Part shown: one piece after another, positions 18,615 to 26,410 of the stretch | Position numbering within the stretch: the stretch's first letter is position 1 | Layout: every line of letters starts with the position of its first letter | Source of the DNA: a virus | Virus record (IMG/VR): IMGVR_UViG_3300044979_000046 | Location: 1-56,892 of that record | Direction: 5' to 3' (one strand) | Length of the DNA: 56,892 bases | Made by a program: the position numbers and the translations under genes | Notes under the pieces: generated by a model | Told to the model about the DNA's origin: nothing | The model's database searches: none | The model's input: the letters and a program-made list of their open reading frames with translations, nothing else

Positions 18615-19686
18615 TGGATCAATGGATTGCTTTACTAACGGCGGATATCATCTACTAGAATTCGGTAAGGCGGTAAAATTTGACCGCCGAAAACAGTTGT
18701 GGTTTAGCGACAAAGATGGAGACGGTAACACCATCAATCAACAAATTAAGGTTCGATTTAACGACGGCGGACATGGCGATGTTTATGGCTCTATCTCTTG
18801 GGAGATGCCTGCTGATTGTCCTTCGATCATTAAAGCCTACCAAAAGTACGGAAATGAATATGGGGTAGAGCACGATCTTGTTGATACCGTGGTAACGAAA
18901 GCGGTTACAATGAGTGGTCCACTTATGTCTTCCAAGGAATCCTACTCGGAAAAGAAAAATGATCTTATCCGATACATGGAAGATCAAATTGCCAATGGCG
19001 TCTACCAGACGCAAACTCAAGAGAAGGAAATTACTGATCCACTGTCCGGAGAGAAACGCACGGCGAATATTGTAACCATTCAAGAACGGAATGGAATCAT
19101 GCTTCGCCAAGAAGTATCGCCCCTACAGGATTTCAAGATTAAAACCTATAACCTGTCTATCAAGAACATCATCTACGATGATAAGGTAGAACAGCAAATT
19201 CAGCAACAGCAGCAAATGGTCATGCAAGTTCAAACGTCAATTGCGCAAGCTCGTCAAGCAGAGCAAGCCGCAATTACAGCGGCAAAGAATGGCGAAGCGG
19301 AAGCGGCAAAAGCCAAGTGGGAACAAGAAGTAATTAAGGCGAAGGCTGTTACCGAAGCGCAACAAGAATTGGAAGTTGCTCAGTTAAACGCGAAGGCCGC
19401 AGAACAATATAAGATCGCTGAAACCTTAAAAGGCGAAGGTGAAGGAGCGCGGCGCAAAGCGGTAATGTCAGCTGACGGTGCCTTATCACAAAAGATCGAT
19501 GCTTGGATCAAGGTTAACCAATTTTATGCGGATGCCATTAAGGGCGGAAATTGGGTTCCCCAAATTCAGCTTGGCGGTGGTGGAAGTATTGGTGGAACGA
19601 ATGCGAGTGAGCTAATCTCGCTTTTAACCGCGAAAACAGCTCGCGATATTAGCCTTGATCTTGGCTTACCGAAGCAGTCGAAATAA
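18481..19686 (+). CDS. SPFH/band-7 (prohibitin-like) membrane protein
   Basis: 401 residues from ATG 18481, after AAAAGGAGAAAAA. An N-terminal membrane helix at about residues 12-31 is followed by an SPFH domain (residues 35-240, with conserved G-S-M-D and E-V-S-P-L). A long Ala/Glu/Gln-rich coiled coil follows (residues 240-330), and a Gly-rich C-terminus. SPFH proteins form large oligomeric cages on membranes and control proteases or lipid microdomains. HflKC and phage regulators of lysogeny are related by fold. In a phage it could organise replication at the membrane or block superinfecting phage; this is inference. Confidence 0.8.
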   Translation: MERARTFPFVKLGISITVLIVGLIFLGNMLEHVDQNQIMVIQYPSGSMDCFTNGGYHLLEFGKAVKFDRRKQLWFSDKDGDGNTINQQIKVRFNDGGHGDVYGSISWEMPADCPSIIKAYQKYGNEYGVEHDLVDTVVTKAVTMSGPLMSSKESYSEKKNDLIRYMEDQIANGVYQTQTQEKEITDPLSGEKRTANIVTIQERNGIMLRQEVSPLQDFKIKTYNLSIKNIIYDDKVEQQIQQQQQMVMQVQTSIAQARQAEQAAITAAKNGEAEAAKAKWEQEVIKAKAVTEAQQELEVAQLNAKAAEQYKIAETLKGEGEGARRKAVMSADGALSQKIDAWIKVNQFYADAIKGGNWVPQIQLGGGGSIGGTNASELISLLTAKTARDISLDLGLPKQSK

Positions 19687-19742
19687 GTTTTCCGGGCCGG
19701 GAGGCTGGCCTGGAATATTGCGTACAAATAGGAGAAATGAAA

Positions 19743-20552
19743 ATGGCAAAAAGTGAAACGAAAAAAGAAGAAAAGGACATTGTACATCAACCATCATCTG
19801 TTCCCGCCCTTCAAGAAAAGGAACAGGCTCCAGATTATTTAGCTCATGGTCAAGCACGCGGTATGGAAGCAGTTGAGCAATCGGATATTACCTTGCCGCG
19901 ACTCGCGTTATGCCAATCGAATACACCACAACGGAAGCGAGCAGACGCAAATTACATCGAAGGGTTGAATGAAGGCGACTTCTTCAATACCATTACCCAA
20001 ACAAACTACGGCCCAAAAGTAACGTTGGTTCCTATCTTGTTTTCCAAGCAACGTATTAAATTCAACAAACCAGAAGAAGGCGGCGGAATCGACTGCCGTT
20101 CTTTTAATGGAAAAACGGGCGGACATTATTCGCCTGATAGTTGCGATGCTTGTCCGCATTCGCAATTCCGCATCGAAGACCACGAGCAAATCAAACCATC
20201 GTGTTTACTCTTCCACAACCGTGTCTCGTGGATTCTACCGCAGAATGAGATGGCGGTGTCCTCGCTAAAATCTACGGGCCTGACCGTTTCGAAACAATGG
20301 AACATGCTGGTAAAGCTTTCCAACAAAGACTTGTTCGGGAGAGTCTATGAGCTAGAGTCGGTTTCAATGACGAAGGCTGGAAATTCGTTTTACGGTGTGA
20401 AACTTGTTCCTAAAGGTTGGACACCAGAAGAAATTTACAAGCAGATGGAAGATTACTTCGAAGCTTTGCGCGACAAGAACATCGTTATGGATACGACAGG
20501 CATCGAAGGCGACGAACCACCCGACACAGCTTTCAACTCTAATTCTATGTGA
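19743..20552 (+). CDS. Conserved replication-region phage protein
   Basis: 269 residues from ATG 19743 (an ATG at 19737 is too close to AGGAGA). The block L-P-R-L-A-L-C-Q-S-N-T-P, then Y-I-E-G-L-N-E-G-D-F-F-N and an I-D-C-R...C-D-A-C cluster (about residues 115-140) recall a phage family often next to primase genes, possibly a single-stranded DNA-binding protein. The Cys cluster suggests a zinc site. The acidic C-terminus (EGDEPPDTAFNSN) is typical of SSB-like tails. The assignment is from memory. Confidence 0.6.
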   Translation: MAKSETKKEEKDIVHQPSSVPALQEKEQAPDYLAHGQARGMEAVEQSDITLPRLALCQSNTPQRKRADANYIEGLNEGDFFNTITQTNYGPKVTLVPILFSKQRIKFNKPEEGGGIDCRSFNGKTGGHYSPDSCDACPHSQFRIEDHEQIKPSCLLFHNRVSWILPQNEMAVSSLKSTGLTVSKQWNMLVKLSNKDLFGRVYELESVSMTKAGNSFYGVKLVPKGWTPEEIYKQMEDYFEALRDKNIVMDTTGIEGDEPPDTAFNSNSM

Positions 20553-20560
20553 GGTTTCTC

Positions 20561-22066
20561 GTGATTAGTCGCTTCATGGAAATTTTCCAGGGCAGCGACC
20601 AATCTCATGGCGTCCTCACAGTTAAGGTGGACGGCTCCTTCGATCACATGACGAAAGAAGGAGCCGCCTCACTCGAAGATTATGAGGCACACCTTGCCGG
20701 AAAGCTAGGGTTGGGATTGGTGCCCGTTAGAATCGATGGAACGTGTCGATTTGGAGCACTTGATATCGATGACGACTCGATTAACCATCAACTTCTTTAT
20801 AACAAAGTAAAACAATACAAAATGCCGTTAACAGTTTGCCGTTCCCGTTCCGGTGCCGCACATTTATACGTTTTCATAAAAGAACCAGGTATTAAAGCAA
20901 CGAAGGTAGTTGCCGCGTTACGACGTTGGGGAAGCATTTTAGGCTTTCCGAGTGTCGAAGTGTTCCCCAAGCAATTAAAGATCGATTCGAAGCACTTGGG
21001 AAATTGGATTAATCTGCCGTACTACGGCGGAAATACAACAACACGTTATGCCTTTGGAAGTGACGGCTCGTTACTCGCGGAAGAGTTCTTTGATGCGATT
21101 GAATGGTGGGATGGAACAGATACAGTAGAAAAAGCAGAGCAAGGGTTAGTCGTACTTAATCCTACGCAAATGCCGCCATGCCTCGCTCATTTTACGCAGA
21201 CTCCTTTAAACAAAGGAGAAAGAAATAATGGTTTGTTTAACTTTGCGGTCTACGCAAGAAAGGCGTTTCCAAATTCATGGAAAGAAGTAGTTGAAGAATT
21301 CAACCAAAAGCACACGGTGAATCCACTTTCGCCAAGTGAACTGGCAAATATTTTAAAATCAAGTGACCAGGTAAAATACCAGTATCAATGTAATCAGGAA
21401 CCTATCGTTTCTCATTGTAATCGAAAGGCTTGCTTGGCTACTCCTTTTGGTATTAGCCACATGCCGTGGAAAGAAAAGGGAAGCGTTGGAGAATTTCTGA
21501 TTTCACACTTGCGGAAGGTGAATACCGATCCACCACACTTTATTGTCGAGGTCAATGGTCACGATATAACACTGAGCAACGAAGAATTTTATGATTTTAA
21601 TAGGCTTCGTATTCGCATCGAAGATCAGCTCGATATCGTTATTCCACGAATGAAGGCGGATAAGTGGGACGCAGAACGGCACGAACTGCACAACGGTCAA
21701 GAGGTAATCGAAGCGCCGGATGACGCAAGTATTAATGGGCAAACATTAAGTGATGTAAATGATTTCTTGATGCGTTACAACGAAGCGAGAGACGATGAAG
21801 ATATTCTCAAAGGAACGCCGATAAAGAAAGGGAACTTCATTTGCTTTAAGGTAGCGGACATGGTTCGATTCTTGCGCCTTCACAAACGGAACTATATTGA
21901 GAATACCCAGCTTTATGCTTTGCTTCACGCAAATGGTTGTAAATTTGAAACTTCAAAGATTAAAGGGCGAAGTGTCAAAGTCTGGATGTATCCAATGACA
22001 AAGTTAAATATCCAAACAGAAGACTTTAATGTGGTTCCATTTTTACGAACAGGGGAAACGTTGTGA
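20561..22066 (+). CDS. AEP-family primase (primase-polymerase)
   Basis: 501 residues from GTG 20561, which has GAGG six bases upstream; GTG 20549 and ATG 20576 are alternatives. Near residue 67, G-A-L-D-I-D-D-D supplies the catalytic acidic pair. S-R-S-G-A-A-H-L-Y-V-F near residue 100 and V-E-V-F-P-K-Q near 128 are the other motifs of the archaeo-eukaryotic primase fold. A Cys/His group (C-N-Q...H-C-N-R-K-A-C, about residue 285) may bind zinc. It probably synthesises primers for phage DNA replication, together with the two helicases and the polymerase. Confidence 0.8.
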   Translation: MISRFMEIFQGSDQSHGVLTVKVDGSFDHMTKEGAASLEDYEAHLAGKLGLGLVPVRIDGTCRFGALDIDDDSINHQLLYNKVKQYKMPLTVCRSRSGAAHLYVFIKEPGIKATKVVAALRRWGSILGFPSVEVFPKQLKIDSKHLGNWINLPYYGGNTTTRYAFGSDGSLLAEEFFDAIEWWDGTDTVEKAEQGLVVLNPTQMPPCLAHFTQTPLNKGERNNGLFNFAVYARKAFPNSWKEVVEEFNQKHTVNPLSPSELANILKSSDQVKYQYQCNQEPIVSHCNRKACLATPFGISHMPWKEKGSVGEFLISHLRKVNTDPPHFIVEVNGHDITLSNEEFYDFNRLRIRIEDQLDIVIPRMKADKWDAERHELHNGQEVIEAPDDASINGQTLSDVNDFLMRYNEARDDEDILKGTPIKKGNFICFKVADMVRFLRLHKRNYIENTQLYALLHANGCKFETSKIKGRSVKVWMYPMTKLNIQTEDFNVVPFLRTGETL

Positions 22067-22419
22067 AACTACAAGCGAGAAGTTTTCTTGGCAAAAGGAT
22101 GCTTAATCTAGTTGTTGAAACTGAAGAAGAAAGCTTGATGATCGACGAATACTTGGGAAGTAAAGTACAAGATTCGTCTGGTTATATTTCAAGCGTGATT
22201 GGCCAAGTGAAGCTAAGTGACGGCTACGGCCAGCATTATATCGCCTTAGAATCACTTGAAGAAGTGAATGCGAAGAAAAAACCAGCTCGACTTTTGGCTG
22301 TTGAAATACTTCACGGAATCAGTATGCGTTGCCTTACTTGCGCTCCCGACGATATTCAAAAAATTCATGAATCAGCGTTAACTACCGCTATTGAGATGTT
22401 ACGAACGGGACAGTTATGA
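22063..22419 (+). CDS. Hypothetical protein, GTG start
   Basis: 118 residues. The GTG overlaps the primase stop, and its own stop overlaps the UvrD-like gene start, so it is coupled to both. Mixed alpha/beta with no motif I recognise. Confidence 0.6.
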   Translation: MKLQARSFLGKRMLNLVVETEEESLMIDEYLGSKVQDSSGYISSVIGQVKLSDGYGQHYIALESLEEVNAKKKPARLLAVEILHGISMRCLTCAPDDIQKIHESALTTAIEMLRTGQL

Positions 22420-23918
22420 AACGGTTAAAGATATTCGGGCCGCCAGGAACGGGAAAGACAAAGACGTTATTGGATTATCTCAATGACGAACTGAAGTCTA
22501 TCCCATCCCACCGTATCGCCTTTCTCACCTTTACGAGAACGGCGAAGGGTGAAGCTTTGGAACGAACAGGAAAGACGCCCGATCAGCTTCCATATTTACG
22601 AACCATTCATTCAATCTGTTTTCGACAAATGGGAATGTCAAGAGAACAAATGGTTCAGATTCGCGACCTGCAAGGATTTGGAACAAAGATTGGAAAGAAG
22701 ATTTCTGGTTTCGTTCCCACTCCGTGGGGTGCGGATGAACTTCTTGATTATAGCGGCGGGAGCGGAACGGCAACCGCAGAAGATATTTTACTTCAATTAA
22801 ATCATCTAGGAAGGCATCGAAAAATTGGATTAAAAGAATCACTTCGCGGAGTAGATATTGATGTTGACTTTCTTTACGCGAAGTGGTTTACAGAAGAGTA
22901 CCGTAGATGGCGTGATGCGGAAAGCTTAATTGACTATACCGATATACTCACTGAATATTTAAAAACTGGAAGTCCGCTTCCAATCGACGTTCTTTTTATT
23001 GACGAGTGCCAGGACTTATCGAAACTTCAATGGGAAGTTATTCATAAGCTAGGCGCGAATGCCCAACGGTGGTATTTAGCAGGAGACGACGACCAGGCAA
23101 TTTTTCAATGGGCGGGTGCTTCAGCCGATCAATTCAATCGAGAAATTTGTGACAGTAACCAGTTCCTTGAGCAATCGTATCGCTTGCCGCGTACCGTTCT
23201 TAATTTAAGTGAGCGTGTCGTCAATCGAATTCATAACCGTACGCCAAAAATATTGAAACCGCGAGACGCGGACGGAGCTGTTCAAGTTGCTTCTTATATT
23301 ACGCCCAATATGTTAGGGAGCGACAATCTGGTTTTATTCCGTAACCACTATTGCGGAAAAATGATCGGTGACGAATTCATGAAATACAAAATTCCATACA
23401 GTGGGCCACACTCTCCGTTGTCTCGCCCCGAAACAAAAATCTTTCTCCAAACCTGGCAGAAAGTTCTTAAGGATGAAGTTTTGATTCCCAAAGAAATTCA
23501 ATCTTTAATTCGTAGTGTGGGAAGTGCTTGGCTTCTTCCGAGTCACAAAGAGGTTCGTTATAAGGCAGTAAAAGTAAATCAGATTTTAAAAAAGGTTCCT
23601 CATGTCGATCAGTGGAGAGAAGCTTTCAAAAGCATTAACCAAATCGACTATATCAGTGACATTCTTAAACGTTATGGACTGGACGCGGCGATTAATCCGC
23701 CAACGCAGCTGATGTCGATTCATCAATCAAAGGGTAAACAAGCGGAAAAGGTTTTCGTTAATTTACTGATGTCTGCCAAGACCTATGATGCTTACAGTAA
23801 AGATGGGATTGAGAATCGAGAAGACGAGCATCGGGTTTGGTACGTGGGCGTTACTAGAGCAAAAGAAGAACTTACGTTGATAGTTCCAGAAAGTGAAAGA
23901 CGTTATAACTTGGGATAG
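22416..23918 (+). CDS. UvrD/Rep-like SF1 DNA helicase
   Basis: 500 residues. Walker A G-P-P-G-T-G-K-T at residues 8-15, Ia F-L-T-F-T-R-T-A, D-E-C-Q-D near 195 (Walker B), A-G-D-D-D-Q-A-I-F-Q-W-A (motif III/IV), S-I-H-Q-S-K-G near 430 (motif V) and Y-V-G-V-T-R-A-K-E (motif VI). It is a 3'-5' helicase by family, likely used at the phage fork or in recombination. The sequence is shorter than full UvrD, closer to compact phage forms. Confidence 0.9.
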   Translation: MKRLKIFGPPGTGKTKTLLDYLNDELKSIPSHRIAFLTFTRTAKGEALERTGKTPDQLPYLRTIHSICFRQMGMSREQMVQIRDLQGFGTKIGKKISGFVPTPWGADELLDYSGGSGTATAEDILLQLNHLGRHRKIGLKESLRGVDIDVDFLYAKWFTEEYRRWRDAESLIDYTDILTEYLKTGSPLPIDVLFIDECQDLSKLQWEVIHKLGANAQRWYLAGDDDQAIFQWAGASADQFNREICDSNQFLEQSYRLPRTVLNLSERVVNRIHNRTPKILKPRDADGAVQVASYITPNMLGSDNLVLFRNHYCGKMIGDEFMKYKIPYSGPHSPLSRPETKIFLQTWQKVLKDEVLIPKEIQSLIRSVGSAWLLPSHKEVRYKAVKVNQILKKVPHVDQWREAFKSINQIDYISDILKRYGLDAAINPPTQLMSIHQSKGKQAEKVFVNLLMSAKTYDAYSKDGIENREDEHRVWYVGVTRAKEELTLIVPESERRYNLG

Positions 23919-23927
23919 GAGGAGATT

Positions 23928-24902
23928 GTGAACAATCGAGTAATTGTTTTGGAAGGGCCGGATGGCGGCGGAAAAACAACCATCGCGAAATGGCTGGAAA
24001 AAGAGAAGGGATTTGAGTACCGCCATGAAGGTCCACCGGAAATCGGGCGTAACCAGTTTTACCATTATTCAGAGCAGATGTATCAAGCGATGAATGAAGA
24101 TCACCCGATAGTCTTTGACCGTTTCCATTTAGGCGAGCTAGTCTATGGGCCTATCGCGAGGGTTTATGACGAACTAGGGCACTACGGGTTGCGGCTCTTT
24201 AATCGTTTATTCGCGGGTCACAACGTGGATTGCTTTATCGTTTTACCGCCTTATGCCGTCGCTCACGAAGAATGGGAAAAGCGCGTCAAAGAAGGTGCGG
24301 AATTTTTGTCAGAAGAAAAAAAGTACTGGAATTGTTATTACTCGTTTTGTGCCTTAAGCGCCTGGTTTTTAAAATTTGACCGAACTGAGATGCCTTGGGA
24401 AAAGTTTTATGAAGCTATCCCAAAGAAAGAACGGTTCTTGCCTACCGGGTTTATCGGTAATCCCACGGGAAAATTTTTGGTTGTGGTGGATGACGTTTAC
24501 AACAAATATTCGATTATCTTCAAGTACATGAAAACAAAACACGACCTTCCCTTATGGGGAGAGAATTATCCCAAAGGAGCTTACGGCTCGGAAAATGGGC
24601 CTGGAACCGTAAACAATATGTTATGGCGAGCTGGTTACAAAGAAGAAGAACTGTTGTTTACCAGCGCGTTGAAAGCCGACAAGTCCAAACGCGAAATCAT
24701 TCTTAACGACGGCATTGAAAGAGTGGGGCTAGCCTTTGGAGCAATGGCCGCGAACGCTTGCCAAGAAGCAAAGATGCCTTTCTTTGAATTCCCGTCGCCT
24801 TATTCTTGCAAGCGTGTCAGAGAAACTGGAAAAGACAATATCGCAGCTTACCTCGAACAAATTCGGCAGGACGTTCTGGATGGAAGGGGGTTTGAAGTAT
24901 GA
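23928..24902 (+). CDS. P-loop nucleotide kinase with UDG-like tail
   Basis: 324 residues, GTG start after TAGGAGGAG. Residues 6-18 (VLEGPDGGGKTTI) are a thymidylate-kinase-type P-loop, followed by D-R-F-H (about 65), the DRx region of nucleotide kinases. The C-terminal about 150 residues begin G-N-P-T-G-K-F-L-V-V-V-D-D, then ALKADKSKREI and end F-E-F-P-S-P-Y-S-C-K-R-V. This pattern resembles uracil-DNA glycosylase-fold domains fused to kinases in some phages. The protein likely phosphorylates a deoxynucleotide, perhaps a modified one made by the next gene. It overlaps the ThyA-family gene by ATGA. Confidence 0.7.
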   Translation: MNNRVIVLEGPDGGGKTTIAKWLEKEKGFEYRHEGPPEIGRNQFYHYSEQMYQAMNEDHPIVFDRFHLGELVYGPIARVYDELGHYGLRLFNRLFAGHNVDCFIVLPPYAVAHEEWEKRVKEGAEFLSEEKKYWNCYYSFCALSAWFLKFDRTEMPWEKFYEAIPKKERFLPTGFIGNPTGKFLVVVDDVYNKYSIIFKYMKTKHDLPLWGENYPKGAYGSENGPGTVNNMLWRAGYKEEELLFTSALKADKSKREIILNDGIERVGLAFGAMAANACQEAKMPFFEFPSPYSCKRVRETGKDNIAAYLEQIRQDVLDGRGFEV

Positions 24903-25726
24903 TTATCGCAAAGAACATGGGAGAAGCATATCTTTCGTTGTTAAAGCTTCTTTTACTGAATGGGAAAATTCAAACCATTAACCGATTGGACACGTATACC
25001 CAAGAAGTACTGGGTTTACAAATAGTGGTTCCAGCAAAATACAACTTTTTCTTTCATCCACAACGAGAAATAAACTATCGCTTTATGATTGCAGAATGGC
25101 TTTGGATAATGGCGGGAAGAAACGATCTTGCGACGTTAACCCGATACAACAGCAAGATGGGTAGTTTTTCAGATGACGGATTGAAGCTAGCAGGCGCTTA
25201 TGGGCCAAAGATAAAATCGCAATGGGAATATGTGGTAAAGACTTTAGCTTGCGACCGAACCTCGCGCCAAGCAGTCATGACAATTTGGGAAAGAAATCCA
25301 GCGCCGTCTAAAGATATTCCGTGTACGACTTCGGCGCAATTCATTATTCGCAATGAACAACTTCACGGTATTTTCACGATGAGGTCATCCGATGCCTGGT
25401 TGGGCATTCCTTACGATTGCTTTACTTTTGGGCAAATCATTAACTCGCTCGCCTCACGACTGGATGCCGCTCCTGGTTATCTTCATCTCATTATGGGTTC
25501 GTCCCATCTATACCAGGAAAATATCAGGAAAGCGCAAGCGGTCGTAGATTCGCCAGATAAAATGAAAAGCTTTGAAAGTCCGATTCTCGCCACAAGCTAT
25601 CCTCCAGCTGATAGTATACTGGTTAGCAATAAATTGTATCTTCCAGCAGTTTGGGAAAAATATCGAGAAGCTTTAATGTCAGGAACTAGTGAGAATTGCT
25701 TGAGAATTTTAACGGAGGGTCAATGA
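24899..25726 (+). CDS. ThyA family: likely dCMP hydroxymethylase
   Basis: 275 residues, thymidylate synthase fold. Catalytic Cys142 in I-P-C-T-T-S-A-Q-F, R162 and D165 in M-R-S-S-D-A-W-L-G, H203 and Y205 in S-S-H-L-Y, and E66 in A-E-W-L-W. The base-selecting residue in I-P-Y-D is Asp173, where dTMP synthases have Asn and the T4-type dCMP hydroxymethylase has Asp. I therefore predict action on dCMP (or its hydroxymethylation), using methylene-tetrahydrofolate. It is about the length of both families (250-280). Coupled to the kinase upstream by ATGA. Confidence 0.75.
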   Translation: MIIAKNMGEAYLSLLKLLLLNGKIQTINRLDTYTQEVLGLQIVVPAKYNFFFHPQREINYRFMIAEWLWIMAGRNDLATLTRYNSKMGSFSDDGLKLAGAYGPKIKSQWEYVVKTLACDRTSRQAVMTIWERNPAPSKDIPCTTSAQFIIRNEQLHGIFTMRSSDAWLGIPYDCFTFGQIINSLASRLDAAPGYLHLIMGSSHLYQENIRKAQAVVDSPDKMKSFESPILATSYPPADSILVSNKLYLPAVWEKYREALMSGTSENCLRILTEGQ

Positions 25727-25899
25727 TAGACTATGTACGAAACATATTGGGTTATTGCGGGGAATGCGGAAGTCCAGCCTTTGTCGCGGAGTTGCGCTTA
25801 AAGGGATGGCAACATGTTTTTCATCTTTGTGGACCGTGTTTATCAAAACTTCAAGCTAGCTTAACGGAGGCATCACGTGTCGTCACGACTAACAATTGA
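25723..25899 (+). CDS. Small zinc-ribbon protein
   Basis: 58 residues from ATG 25723, overlapping the ThyA-family stop and preceded by ACGGAGGGTCA. Y-C-G-E-C-G and L-C-G-P-C-L form a C-x2-C...C-x2-C ribbon. Function unknown. It overlaps the dCMP deaminase start by 23 bases. Confidence 0.65.
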   Translation: MIDYVRNILGYCGECGSPAFVAELRLKGWQHVFHLCGPCLSKLQASLTEASRVVTTNN

Positions 25900-26410
25900 C
25901 CAATATTGGTGCTCGCATCTTCGCTTAGTAGCACAACGCTCGACCTGCTTACGTCGCAAGGTTGGGGCCATTATTACAGATGAAAAGGGAGCGATACTCA
26001 GCAGCGGCTATAACGGTATGAGTTCTGGACTCATTCATTGCGGAGAGCCTGATAGTGCTTGCCCCGGAGAAAAAGGAAAACCGGGAGACTCTGGAAATGA
26101 AACAACTTCATGCTGGGCCGTCCACGCGGAGCAAAATTCGATCTTACAATGTCATCGATTGGATTTAGCTCATACCATGTATTGCACCAATTTCCCGTGT
26201 TTTACTTGCGCTAAGATGATTGGGAATTTGGGTATAAAAAAGATTGTAGCATTGGAAGATTATCCTGGAGATAAGCGTGGATTACAATTATTGTTATTGA
26301 AAGGTTTAAGCATTCGAGTTGGCGACCAACATGTTCGGATGATGGCTGACCTTTATCCCGACCCAAATGTCCTGCCACTCAGCTTGTACTATACGGATTC
26401 AATTTTATGA
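25877..26410 (+). CDS. dCMP deaminase
   Basis: 177 residues from GTG 25877 with ACGGAGG upstream. The zinc-binding and catalytic residues of cytidine/deoxycytidylate deaminases are present: H83-A-E85 and P107-C108-F-T-C111. The insert with H54, C55 and C62 matches the second zinc-binding segment of T4-type dCMP deaminases. It converts dCMP to dUMP, so with a dCMP-specific ThyA homologue it would control the cytosine/thymine nucleotide balance. Confidence 0.9.
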   Translation: MSSRLTIDQYWCSHLRLVAQRSTCLRRKVGAIITDEKGAILSSGYNGMSSGLIHCGEPDSACPGEKGKPGDSGNETTSCWAVHAEQNSILQCHRLDLAHTMYCTNFPCFTCAKMIGNLGIKKIVALEDYPGDKRGLQLLLLKGLSIRVGDQHVRMMADLYPDPNVLPLSLYYTDSIL

